From positions 2,728,001-2,792,000 of the forward strand of contig OY725497.1 of NCBI GenBank assembly GCA_963281255.1: a stretch of DNA of 64,000 nucleotides, given 5' to 3'. A program made the position numbers and the translations under genes. This document shows, in pieces, positions 33,250 through 44,532 of the stretch. Within the stretch, counting starts at the first letter, position 1; the number at the start of each line of letters is the position of its first letter. The notes under the pieces were generated by a model. That model worked only from the letters and a program-made list of their open reading frames with translations, ran no database searches and was not told where the DNA came from. Source of the stretch: Aphrocallistes beatrix (Eukaryota > Porifera > Hexactinellida > Sceptrulophora > Aphrocallistidae).

Positions 33250-34860
33250 TGTGATGTAGTTAGTTAAAATTGGTATTGGTGATAAACTTATGGTTCCTGG
33301 ACGCCAAAAGCTGATCAAACAAAACATTTTTTTCTCAATCCTGAAGAGTGGGATTGTATTAAACCGAAAACTGGGTGTAACAAATTGGTTCCTAATTGGA
33401 CATATACTTTTAACCAGAAACTCTCGTGTTTATTCCCTTACTGTGTCATCAAATTTTTATATCACCGAATTAATAGCTATTCTGAATCTCGGAATTGTCC
33501 TTTTATAACAGCACAAGCGATGTGTAAATTTAAAAGATGCTTCAAATTTTCAATTCGGATTGAAGAAATGCCTAAAGGAAAATCTGAATACGTATCTGTG
33601 GAAGTATTAGCTGAAGGTAATCTTTCAAATGAACATTTTGATCATATAACTGCACATAGTCGCAATGTATCAGGTGATCAACGAGAAGAGTTAGGAAAAA
33701 AGGTAGCTTGCAGTTCTGCAATAAATTATCATTATGATCTCTTCAAAAATTCACAAAGTTTAACAGTTGCAAAGCATGGAAATTTGAATGAATTACATTC
33801 ACAAGAAGTTTTACGGAAGGTAAAGTCACAATATATGGAAAAGCAGCGATTCACTGATGATGTGTGGCAGGATATAATTGTAACCAAGAAATCTTATGAC
33901 AGTACTATTAAAGGAAAAGTTCTAAACGGCTATATTCAAATGACATCGAGATATCCACTTATAATTGTGAGGAACAATTAGTTTTTTTGAAGTTAATAGA
34001 AAAGTCCAAGTTGAAGTTGCATTTAGATGCAACAGGTTCTGTTGTCAGAAAGCTAGATCGTGATGAGAAGAATTTCTTATACTATGCTCTAACCTTACAA
34101 CATCCAATAGCGAAAATAAGCCCAATTCCCCTTGCTGAGATGCTAACAAACGAACAAACAAATGTTGAGATTACACATTTTTTAAACAGATGGTACTACG
34201 GTGTGAGAAGGATATTGAACCGGGATATTTGCCCTTCTCAAGTCGAAGTAGATTTCAGTTGGGCATTGTTGCATAGCATTTGCAAGATTTTTAACCGACA
34301 ACACCAGAAGATTATCTTAATACTTGTTGGCAGTACATACAAACCTCTCAAACCGAAAAGTATTGGGATAAAAGTATACTTCATATATGTTCAGCTCATT
34401 TAATGAACCGTATTAGTTATAAACTTGAACATACGATGAAAATCAAGAAATCTATAAAAAGAATATTTATGTTTTTAATGGCAAGATTGGTAGCATGTAC
34501 AAATATTGGTGAATTCGAGCAACTTTTCACTGCGCTATGTATGGTCTGTTTGGCAAAAAGGATGTACCCAGAGATTCAACAATATATTTCTAAAATTGAG
34601 AAAGCTATCAAGTCTAAAGAAGAAGATATCGATGAGGACTTTGATTATATCGCTGAATTGGATGAAGAACTCACTAATGATGCAATAGTTATAAAAGTAA
34701 ATCGCCATTTGGGAGATATTTTAACAGTGTGTTAATTAAATGTCAAGAACGAATATATCATTTAGAAATACTGCATAAAACAACTTCTCTTGAAGAAAAT
34801 GATAATTATTTCTTACCACGATTACCAACTTTTTTAGCAACACATTATATCCCAATATGC

Positions 34861-35450
34861 CAGTGTTCCGCAAACCCCCATTTGCCGGCCGCATGCGGCC
34901 GGAAAATTTCTTCAAAACAAAAAAAGTTTTACAGAATATGTATTTTCGAATTGAAGTTTTCTGTAGTAGAATACACATCAACCCAAACTAAAAAATATTG
35001 CTCGAATTGTCCTTTCAATGTTTGGCTCGACTTATAATTGTGAGAGAACTTTTTCTGTATTAGGTACAAGTAATATAAAAAACAAGCACAGAAATAGACT
35101 GTCAAACAATCACACTTCAGAATTAGTGAAGGCTGCAGTCACAAATTTTGAAACTGAATATGGGAAAATCATCTCATCTGTTCAAGTCCAGGTTTCCCAT
35201 AATCGTAATTAATGTATTGTTTGATTCCAAAAAGGCAGTTTTGTACTAATTCTCCACTGTCTTAGAATATTATTTGTATGTAGTTTATAGATTAGAGATT
35301 AAAATCAACGTAATACATTCTGTATGCTATAAAGGCACTCTATCCTAATCAGGAACAAATTAAAGGAAATTTGCCAATTTTTAATGTGGCCGGCACAGCT
35401 GTGGGTTAAATAAATTTGGCCTCGAGATTTTAAAAGGTTGCGGAACACTG
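34861..35450 (+). mobile_element. hAT deletion derivative with exact 8-bp TSD
   Basis: The termini are CAGTGTTCCGCAA and GGTTGCGGAACACTG, and the TSD CAATATGC is at 34853-34860 and 35451-35458. The inside (35018-35212) encodes the end of a hAT transposase, the dimerisation region with FGSTYNCERTFSVL and RNRLSNNH. The rest of the transposase is gone. Confidence 0.92.
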
Positions 35451-36320
35451 CAATATGCCCTCTTTGGACCAGTTTGATTTTAGGTCCAGTTATGGCACCA
35501 AATGAAAGTGACGTAAGATCTAGCAATGCCATTGTTGAAAACTGGATGCGAATTCTGAAAATCAATATTCTTCAAAATCAAACTAAATTGAGGCCAGGCG
35601 ATTTCTTGAGAAAAATACGTGAAGGATTGGAAGGAAGAATTAGAGCATTTGGATTTGCATTTGAGCCTCTCAGCTGAGCTCCAAGATACTGAAAACTAAA
35701 GTTCCTCGTAAAATTAAGGATAATAGATTAGCAGAAGAAATCTGGCAAAGGCGAAAGAAAAATAAAACTACATATTTTATGACAACTAATTCTCAAATGA
35801 CTAGTATGCTTACGCAGAATATAACAAATAGTGAAAAACATGGTAGCAAATCCACTAAAAAGGCCGAAATTCAAAAATCAGTAGGTAAGGCTTTTGGTAA
35901 TAAACGAAATCCAATTATTGAAAAGCAGACAAAATCGATAATTCTTAAAGACCAGTCGTCATTAAAGAAGATGTATACCTCAGCACCTGCTATCGTAAGT
36001 TGTATCAATAGTGAAGTTTCAGGTGATTCTTCTCCACTTGATATTACAATGCAAGAAGTTACGTATTATGATCACGGTGACTTCTCACCAGTAAATCAAA
36101 TTTGGCAGAGAGAAAAGTGTAAATTCTTACAGCTAACATATGTGTGTGGTGTTCTTTACGAGAATTAATCAGCGGATAAAAACTCGCAAATTCGCGAGTT
36201 AAGGCCTTCGAAAGAAAAAAGGATGGAAATTGTTTATTCCGGTCAATCTCATATATTATAACTGGGAGCGATCATTATCACCAAGAAATCAGAGAAGTAT
36301 TGGTTCAAAATATGAAGGGG

Positions 36321-36668
36321 AAATCCATAAAATGGTTAAAGTTTGCAAAGTCATCACGAGATGACCAAGTGGCAGATTTAGTTGATATTTTAATAAAACA
36401 ATATACCATAGGTATTCTTTACTTGTGTGAAAGGAATTCTTCATGTCCCTACTGGTTTCCAAATAATCGGACATAAAAGTGCACACAGTATCGGAAAAAA
36501 CAGAAAAATCCATAAAATGGTTAAAGTTTGCAAAGTCATCACGGGATGACCAAGTGGCAGATTTAGTTGATATTTTAATAAAACAATATACCATAGGTAT
36601 TCTTTACTTGTGTGAAAGGAATTCCTCATATCTCTACTGGTTTCCAAATAATCGCACACAAAAGTAGA
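36321..36668. repeat. Right terminal repeat of MULE copy 2, about two 185-bp units
   Basis: AAATCCATAAAATGGTTAAA recurs at 36321 and 36506, a period of 185 bp, the same as in copy 1. The sequence has diverged strongly but still aligns in patches (GCAAAGTCATCA, ATATACC...GTAT). Confidence 0.85.
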
Positions 36669-36843
36669 TTTCGCTGCCAATTTCACTCTCGTCGACTCCC
36701 AGACCTATTTATGCTAGTTTACTTCGTACTATTCAGTTTTGTTACTTGCTATTTAGTTACTTCATAGTATCAACTTTCTACTATACTCTACTATTTTACA
36801 TAAGTAACAAAACTCCTCTAAACTCTTTACCCAAGAATTCTGG

Positions 36844-38120
36844 ATGGCAACAGCATTTGGAAACTTGATTATACCTCCTCTTCTAAAGAACAATACGATA
36901 ACGGAATGGGAGCACTTCTTTAGAGCAGGGGTGACGACTCTATTAATTCAGGAAGGAGGAGAAAAGTTGGCGATTAGGTTGTTGCCTGCGTACATTTGTA
37001 GAAGACCTGCGGAACTTGAGGTTGTTCGCGAGGTGGTTGAAGAGGCGAAGACATTTGACGAGGCTTTCGAAATACTCCGAACTTTGGACCCACCGAAGGA
37101 CAAGACCCACGCCATGGTATCGCTTTGTAGGCTAGACTGGGCCCCTGGGGGTTTAGTTGATGATTTTTCTACGAGTTAAAAATGCTAGCAAGTCGTGCTC
37201 AAGCCCCTTTGAATATGGTATGTACCTTACTTCCTGCCCAATTACCTGCCCCACTTCAAGGACCCATCAAAAATTGGTTGGCTACAAGAGAAGAAATCGG
37301 TCCCAAAGAAGCTCGTAAATTCATTGATTTTGTTCGACAGTCTCTGAGCGAAAAAGGAGTCCCGCTGGACAAAGGAAATCGGGACTTTTCACGCGTTTGT
37401 GTGTTAAAAGAGGAAGCACTAGAGAGCCAAATAAACGAAAAGAAGCAGAGAGAGGCATCTAGTTGTAACACTGAAACTCTGGATATTTCCGAGCATCCAG
37501 AGAAGAATATACAAACGTCTAAAGATAACGTAAATACGATCCGCTACCAAAACCAAAGAAAAGGATTTAGGCGACAGACTCGAGGGACGGACGAGAAGAG
37601 TCCGCTTGTTATGAACTCACATAAATCGGGATGCTTTATATGTGGAATCCAAGGGCATTTTGCTCGTTCATACCCTGATCAATTTTGTCAGCAATGTGGG
37701 AAGAAGGGCCACCACTGGAGAGACTGCAGAACTGGTAAGTGGGTGTTATTAGCAAATACGACTGCATCTCAGCGTGCTAGTGAGTCAGGAGTTGTTGTGC
37801 GAATTACTCTGAACGATGTTCCAATCGTAGCTTTGCTTGACCCGGGTGCACAGCCAAGCATAGTGGATAAGGGAACTCTAATTTCCATTGGAGTTGAATT
37901 TCTCTCTTATCCAGGACATATTCATGGTGTAGGTTCGACCCCGGTAGCGACTCTAGGAAGAGTTCAACTTGTTATTAGCATTGGTCGGGATTATTCTATT
38001 AAACATATATTCCTCATTATCGATACCAACGATTCTACAATTATCTTAGGGAGAGATTTCTTGTCACGATTTGATTCAACTGAATTCGATTGGGGGAATC
38101 ATAGAATCCGGGAACAGTAG
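36844..38120 (+). pseudogene. gypsy gag and protease, frameshifted
   Basis: The Gag capsid region is 36844-37179, and a second frame (37182-38120) continues it. Two zinc knuckles are present. The first has Tyr where its last Cys should be (CFICGIQGHFARSY), while the second (CQQCGKKGHHWRDC) is complete. The retropepsin has ALLDPGAQP where D-S/T-G-A is expected, and a normal IILGRDFL. The altered active-site triplet suggests a dead protease. Confidence 0.85.
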
Positions 38121-38187
38121 CTCCCTACTGAGGTAACTCTTCATGGAGGACCAATATTAGCACGTGCAATGGTGCTAAAAAGCGTGG

Positions 38188-39793
38188 TTGATGGTTGATG
38201 AAGAAGTTTGTCCAGCCCGTCAGATGTGGGACATCAACCCTGAGTTGGATTTCAGACAACATCAGGCACTAAACATTTTGATAAAGTATGCTGAAGTATT
38301 CGCGAGGGATCCTAAAAAGCCAAAGGTCACACATTTAACTGAACATGTGATAGAGACAGGAAGATCTTGTTAAGTCTAAATACCTTAGAGTTGACCCTTG
38401 GACAGAAGAGGAGATAAACAAACAGGTCGATCAGATGCTTTCGAACGGGGTGATACAGCAATCGAACTCCCCCTGGGCAAGCAGGATCATTTTAGTCGAG
38501 AAAAAGGATGGCGCTAAACGCTTTGTTGTTGATTACCGCTCACTCAACGATTGTACGAAGATTCTTATTCTCTGCCAGAGATGCGAGACATTTTTGATAA
38601 GCTAGGAAACAGTCAGTTTTACTCGACACTGGATGGCGCCAGTGCGTATTGGAGCATACCAATCTGTCCAGAAGATATCGAAGAAACTGCATTTGTTACT
38701 CCAAGAGGGAAATACGAATTTCGTGTAATGCCTTTTGGTTTATGTAACGCCCCATCAACATTTCAGCGTGTAATAGACCAGGCCTTAAAAGGAGTTGTTC
38801 GTGCTCTGCCATATATAGATGACACCCTCACTCACTCGCCCACGTTTGAGGAACACCTTTGTGATCTCCAACTGACTTTAGAATGTTACCGCATTGCAGA
38901 ACTCCAATTAAGAAGAGACGAATGCCACTTCGGGCCTTCGGCTATAGGGAAGTCGGATTCCTAGGACACATTTTAAATAGAAATGGAATCGCGACTTTGC
39001 CTGCAATCGTGAGCAAGATAGAAAATCAGGCCAGACCAACTAATGTTAAGCGGTTGTACTCCTTTTAGGCCTAATAAATTACTACAGGGAGTTCCTTCCA
39101 AAGATGGCTGATATCGCTACTCCGCTGTATCGACTTACGAAGAAGGAAATACAGTGGAACTGGAGTCTAGATTGTGAGGAAAGTTACCAGACTTTGTGTG
39201 GAGCACTATCAGACAACCCGATTACTTTAAGCTACCCGGATTGGTATCGGCCGTACTACGTTGAAGTGGATGCCTCTGGATCAGCAGTCGGTGGGGTCTT
39301 AGCTCAAAAGGACGGCGAAGGAAGACTACGACCCATCTCATTTTTCTCTTCTCAGCTGAACGAAGCTCAAAAGCGCTATAGTGCTGGGAAACGGGAGGCA
39401 TGGGCCATAATAGCCGCCGTTCGTAAATGGCGCAAGTATTTACAGGCAGCTCCAGGAATCATCATCCTGTCTGACCATAATCCTCTTGTTTGGATGAGGC
39501 ACCAGAGGGACCCTAGGGGCAAGTTTGCCCGCTGGTTAATGGAATTAGAAGGTTTGCGTTACGAGATTCAGTACAGAAAAGGATCTGAAAACCTGGTAGC
39601 GGACTATTTAAGTCGAAGTGCGAGTACCTATGATTGTGACATCAATAATGATTGTGAGCATTTTGAACGAAATATTTACCATGCTAAGGAAGAGGAAGAG
39701 TCTACATTTACTCAGTACTTACGTAAGGAACAGAATGATGACCCGGTCATTTCGAAAGCGCTCTATGAAATCGAAAGTGATGGCACTATTTAG
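38188..39793 (+). pseudogene. gypsy reverse transcriptase and RNase H, frameshifted
   Basis: RT blocks are split over frames at 38188-38373, 38551-38964 and 38883-39068. They include MPFGLCNAPSTFQR and the catalytic YIDD (PYIDDTLTH). The RNase H frame 39104-39793 has YVEVDASGSAVGG and a LSDHNPLVWM block. Confidence 0.9.
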
Positions 39794-39820
39794 ACTGGTC
39801 AATTCAAGAAGTACTCTCAG

Positions 39821-41063
39821 ATGAAGGTTCGTTTCGGGTTACTCTATAGGGGACATAAAATTGTCGTACCTAAACGTTGTCGGGAAAAAGTTTTGAATCA
39901 TGTTCACAATTCAACTCATGTTGGCGTCCAAAGAACATATGAATATTTTACGCAGGAGATTTTTTTGGAGAGGTATGTTCTTGGATACTCAAAGTTTTTG
40001 CAAAGGTTGTGAGATCTGCTTAAGAAGTAAACGTTCTTATGAGAGGAGACAGCCCCTTAAACCTTTTAAGTTGCCCTACAATTTCCACGTGCGCTAATTG
40101 CGATGGATATTGCATATTTGCCATGGACTTCTTGTGGATATCGCTATGTATTAGTAATTGTGGATCTCTTCTCGAAGTATATGGAAGCCATTCCGATGAA
40201 GGATCAGGAAGCTGTTACGGTTGCGGAAGCGCTGGAATATGGTTGGTTCAACAGATACGGGTACCCGTTAGCCCTGCTTTCCGATCAAGGCCGTAACGTA
40301 GATGGGGTATTAGTAAGAGAACTGAGTGCGAAGTATGGCATTACTAAGTTACATTTAAGTGCTTACCATCCTGAGGGTGATGGTGAGGCCGAAAGGACAA
40401 TCCAGTCATTTAAGCAGACTATGCGCTGTATCCTAGAGGAGAGACATATATCTAGCACAAATTGGCCGAAGTTAACACAAGAAATTGCCTTCATTTGCAA
40501 TTCACAAGTAAACGCTAGTTCTGGATTTACTCCACAAGAAATCATGTTTGGGGAGAAATTGCGCTTAAAAATTGATACTATTATTCCTTCAGATAAACAC
40601 ACTTCCTATCCCGATACTGGCTCTTATTGTGAGGCTCTTAAGTTCAAGAATATCGAACTTCAGGATAGAGTAGCACATAATATTGGTAATGCGCAAGAAA
40701 GGATGAAAATGAGTTTGATAAGCTAAATCAAGTAATTTCGCGTCTGGAGATTGGGTTTTGGTGAAGGATGAAGCTAGAGCTAACACCCTTGCCCCACTCT
40801 TCTTAGGTCCATGGTTAGTTGTGGAAAGACAGGGCGTGAATGTTCATCTAATTAACCTTAAAACAAAGAGAAAGCGAATTGTACACCTGAATCGTTGCAA
40901 GTTATCACCTAACAGAGATTCGTTGGAAGAGTCCGATGAGTTTAGCCTGTATGCTGATAGCCCATGCACTCTGATTATCACGGTCATGAATTGGAGATGG
41001 TCGACGAACATGTATCCGAGGAAGCGAGTGAATATGCAGAGCTGGAGTCAAATAGCGGACTAA
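39821..41063 (+). pseudogene. gypsy integrase, frameshifted
   Basis: The zinc-binding HHCC region is split over two frames (39821-40012, 39900-40097; ends CEICLRSK). The core at 40103-40726 keeps Asp in MDIAYLP, Asp in LLSDQGRN and Glu in GDGEAERT, the D,D,E triad. A basic C-terminal part follows in another frame (40758-41063). Confidence 0.9.
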
Positions 41064-41348
41064 GATCTACCAGGGTGAGAAGAGAACCCGATCGATATGG
41101 TGATATGGACGTGTATTGGCACAACAAAGGAAATCAAGGAACGGAAGGGATGAAAAGAGGGAATTTTGAAGGGGAAGGTGAATTGTGATGTAGTTAGTTC
41201 GAATATTAGCTTCGTGGGGGGTCGCTGAATTAGTCTCGACTCCCAGACCTATTTATGCTAGTTTACTTCGCACTATTCAGTTTTGTTACTTGCTATTTAG
41301 TTACTTCATAGTATCAACTTTCTACTATACCCTACTATTTTACAGTAG

Positions 41349-42374
41349 TTATAGTAGGTAATGGGGAATGTGTCCTTGGGGGGGTTTTGTCTGTGGTTGT
41401 GGGGAAGTAGAAAAGGTCGGTTATAGCCGCGACTATATCAGAAGGGTTGTATCCAGCCCTTAAAAGAGCAGGGAGATACTTTTCGAAGTAATTTTGTAAG
41501 GCTTCTTTGGGGTGGGAGGCTAGTGAGGATGAGCGGTGAACTGGGGCTTGGTAGGATTTAGCAATTTGCTTGCGTGAGGGGTGGTTAGAGGATAGGTGGA
41601 TTGGAGCGGGCTGTAAGGATTGAGTTATAGGGATGATTGAGTGAATGGATGGGTCGTAGTAAATGTCTTGGGTGCGGTTCGAGGGTCCTTGTTCTAAGAC
41701 ATAGGATGAGAGGATGTCTGGTGCCGGTGGTATCGGAAAGGTGGCAGCTACGTCATCGAAATATAAGGTTAGGATTTCTCCAGGTGGGGGAGCATAATCT
41801 CGGAGTAGGTATGTAGTAGCCATTCGTGAGAGTTCTGGGGCTAGGGGGAGTCCCATGGGGATTCCAAGGGTTCCATGGGTATAGATATGAGTGCCTTCTG
41901 TGACATAATTTAGGGAAAGGAGGCCTTTAAGAAGGGGGATCATGTCTGATCCTGGATTGGAGTGCTCGAAAGCTTCAATAATGAGATAGTGGGGTGTAGT
42001 GGGATAGAATCTGACTATGTCATAGCAGAATAGTTCGGCAGGAGGCTTACGAAAGAATAGCATATTGGTGGCTTCCATTAACATCTTGAACTAGGTAGGG
42101 TGATTCTTCGATGATTGGGGTAATTAAAGGGCAGAGGTAAGAGGATGCGAGGGTGGTTTGTGGGATACGATTGGGCGAGTGAAACTGCAAAGTGCTTTGG
42201 TGGTGAGATTGATGACGAAGATTCCGGGTCGATCCGGAGATACCAGGAAGGATGTTTTGTGAGTTTTGAATTTAAAATAAAAGGTGGGAGGACGGTCATC
42301 CATTTTCGACTCTAAGTTAGGATTTAGGTCGGAGAGGTGGTGCCTAAGGGCATGAATATCGTTATGAAAGATGC
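41349..42374 (-). mobile_element. Penelope-like element, reverse transcriptase part
   Basis: On the minus strand, 42387-42124 encodes an N-terminal RT block (PPTFYFKFKTHKT). After frame changes, 42084-41349 encodes the catalytic palm. It has DIVRFYPTTP (motif A), GIPMGLPLAPELSRM (motif B, close to the Penelope GxxMGxPLSP) and LYFDDVAATF (motif C, YFDD). The 5' end is cut off at about 42374, against a TCCTTACT-family tail. Confidence 0.85.
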
Positions 42375-42437
42375 CTCTGGCGGACACAAAGTGGCTTCCA
42401 GGCGCTCAGCGCAAGCAAGCGAATGCGATTGTATATA
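42375..42437. mobile_element. TCCTTACT-family MITE tail fragment
   Basis: CTGGCGGACAC...GCGCAAGCAAGCGAATGCG words match the GC-rich tail of the family. Confidence 0.65.
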
Positions 42438-42509
42438 GATAAAATGAGTGAAGTTGTAGACTTAGAGTGAACTTTTCCAGGCAGTTAAAAATTTCAAGTT
42501 TATATATTA

Positions 42510-42800
42510 AATATTATTAATTAATTTGATGAATAATATATTAAATAATGGACACAAATATTTTTGGACATATTTGTGCGTTTGCCAGACAGTATCGCAT
42601 CTCGGAGGTAATTATGCATTGAAAATGTCAATCCGGAGTTTACATCACTGCCGTACTTCGGAGGTTGTCGTATTTAGAGGTCCCGTATTTCGGAGGTTCA
42701 AGATGTATTATTTATATCGGAAAGTCAATTGGGAGAATGGTTTCGTGCCGTATCTCAGAGGTTGTCTTATTTCATAGGTGTCGCTTTTAGAGGTTTACCT
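42510..42800 (-). mobile_element. pogo-like repeat fragment
   Basis: Ends TTAGAGGTTTACCTG, the inverse of the CAGGTAAACCTC terminus at 52456 and 18307. Much of the inside matches 53090-53270 in inverse orientation (GTTTGCCAGACAGTATCGCA). Short open frames here are spurious. Confidence 0.65.
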
Positions 42801-43361
42801 GTAATACAATTTATTAAAAAAGTGGTAAGGTCATGGCCTTACCAGCCGCCCCGCTTCATAAGACCATGCAACTGTAATGCTAAATGCATGGATTCTGATT
42901 GGCCAATCCATGAAAGGTTCAAATCTCCACCATATAAGGAATATATGGTCCAAATTTGGTGTAATTTAGTCTTATATGAATTCCAGGAGCGAGCAGATGA
43001 ATGTACGTATCTTACACCGATCATGCCATAAGGCATTTCATATACAAGGAGCTGCACTAAAAATGCAGCTCAGGGCAGCATGATAGCTTCACGAATGCTC
43101 TTGTATTCGATGGAAGGTATTCATAGCTCCAATGTTCAGTGTACAATACTTACTAGTCGCATTGTAATTCAAAGCCAATATACGAGTTATCGTGTTTTAA
43201 AGTTAAAGGCCCCCATTTCCCGGGGTGTTTAACTTTAAAACATCATAACTCGCAAAAACCTCGTATCACGATTCTGAGAAACTGAGGTGAAAGCCAAGAC
43301 AGTGAATTACTAGCGACTAGAATGGAAGAATGATTGCGATCAAACGATTGGCATATACACA
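42801..43361. other. Spacer with inverted words
   Basis: GTTTTAAAGTTAAA and TTTAACTTTAAAAC (43192-43246) form a hairpin inside a weakly palindromic stretch (about 43090-43320). No gene. Confidence 0.5.
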
Positions 43362-43905
43362 TCCTTACTATTAAAACTCGATTAATGTTTATTTATAGAT
43401 ATACATATATATCTGTATCGAATTGATTGAAGAAACTGCCAGGAGCAGAAAGCTGATTTTTGGCACGTAGGAGTCTTTTGGTTATGGCTCCACTAAGTTC
43501 TGACCTCAGACAAAAATGTCGACTCATCATGGAATTATGACGTCACTGTCACCTTTTTTTATAATTAGAAATTTCAGTTTTTCGACTATAACTCAGCCAT
43601 TTTAGGTGATAGAAGGCTGAAATTTTAATAGACTGGTATATCAATATATCTCACATATGATATAACTATAATCAAAAAAGGATGACTCATCACTCTGTTA
43701 TGATGTCATCATTACGCATCAAAAATTGACAAACTGACAAATTTGATAATTTTTGAGTGATTTCGATTATAGCAGTAAGACAACGTATTTAAAGATGTTA
43801 TCTACCTTACAATTAATCAATGTGAGCCTAGGCGTCCGAAGGACGCCTCTGACGGACACAATGTCCGCCAGCTCCGCAGCGCAAGCAAGCGAAGCGCGCT
43901 TGTAT
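43362..43905 (+). mobile_element. TCCTTACT-family MITE, right TIR missing
   Basis: It has the left terminus TCCTTACTATTAAAACTCGA, the internal TGACGTCA and TGATGACTCATCACTCTG words, and the tail GCGCAAGCAAGCGAAGCGCG. It lacks the second terminus, as does the copy at 6464. Confidence 0.8.
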
Positions 43906-44120
43906 ACTATTAAGATTGTCAGCATATATTTTGCATGAGGTAGAGGATCTTAACATAACATACCAAGGTGGCCAGACACAACGCTAGTGATATTGCAATG
44001 CTTGACTAGTTTATATCCGCGCTCTTTTAATATATCCACTATTTTGGGTTGTGATTAAATAGCCCCAGTGGTTTATTTGGGTCCTTCATAGGGAGTTGGT
44101 ATTCCTGAGCAGATAGACCT

Positions 44121-44526
44121 GTTGCATGAAAAAATGCCCCCACCATGGATATTCATGTAATATGGGGTGGGGGCAAAATTTAATGGAGTTAGCGTGAAAA
44201 ATTGCCCCCCCCGTGAAAAAATGCCCCCACCATGGATATTCTTGAGTTTAACACTAAATATTGCTGATACTATTTATATACGATACATTTATGAAAGTGA
44301 TTGTTATTACTTCACACGACTAGTTTGTTGATTTGCAATGCTTTAGTAAACGAATAGAAGCCAAATAGCATTCAAAATGTTTTGTATAAGCATTGGCATA
44401 CTTTAGAATATCCATGGTGGGGGGCATTTTTTCACGGGGGGGCAATTTTTCACGCTAACTCCATTAAATTTTGCCCCCACCCCATATTACATGAATATCC
44501 ATGGTGGGGGCATTTTTTCATGCAAC
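44121..44526. repeat. Fold-back element with near-perfect arms, TSD AGACCT
   Basis: GTTGCATGAAAAAATGCCCC at the left and its inverse at the right. The arms of about 120 bp are almost perfect (CCACCATGGATATTC, CTAACTCCATTAAATTTTGC). AGACCT is repeated at 44115-44120 and 44527-44532. A degraded relative is near 6350-6440. Confidence 0.85.
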
Positions 44527-44532
44527 AGACCT

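Larger units (their letters stand above)
33266..36691 (+). mobile_element. Second MULE-OTU element, 5' truncated and decayed
   Basis: Homologous to copy 1 from its residue block TPQEWNCIKP onward. Pieces are 33385-33981, 33987-34403, 34403-34735, then 35459-35677 and 35779-36168, interrupted by frameshifts and by a hAT derivative. The OTU start (GNCLF) is recognisable near 36226, but the rest of the domain is deleted. The right TIR (TTCGCTGCCAATTTCACTCTCG region) ends at about 36691. The left TIR, 2A exon and about the first 170 codons are missing, together with part of the LTR, as if one deletion removed the junction. Confidence 0.85.
33250..41344 (+). mobile_element. Ty3/gypsy LTR retrotransposon with its 5' LTR split by a MULE
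   Basis: The 3' LTR is 41184-41344 (161 bp, TGTGATG...TTTACA). The 5' LTR starts with the same TGTGATGTAGTTAGTT at 33250-33265. It resumes at 36692-36800, which differs from 41236-41344 at only 2 of 109 bases. Between these lies a MULE. The 4-bp TSD GTAG is at 33246-33249 and 41345-41348. A purine-rich tract (41151-41183) precedes the 3' LTR. About 36 bp of the 5' LTR (the equivalent of 41200-41235) is missing. The similar LTRs indicate a fairly recent insertion, but the genes have several frameshifts. Confidence 0.9.
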
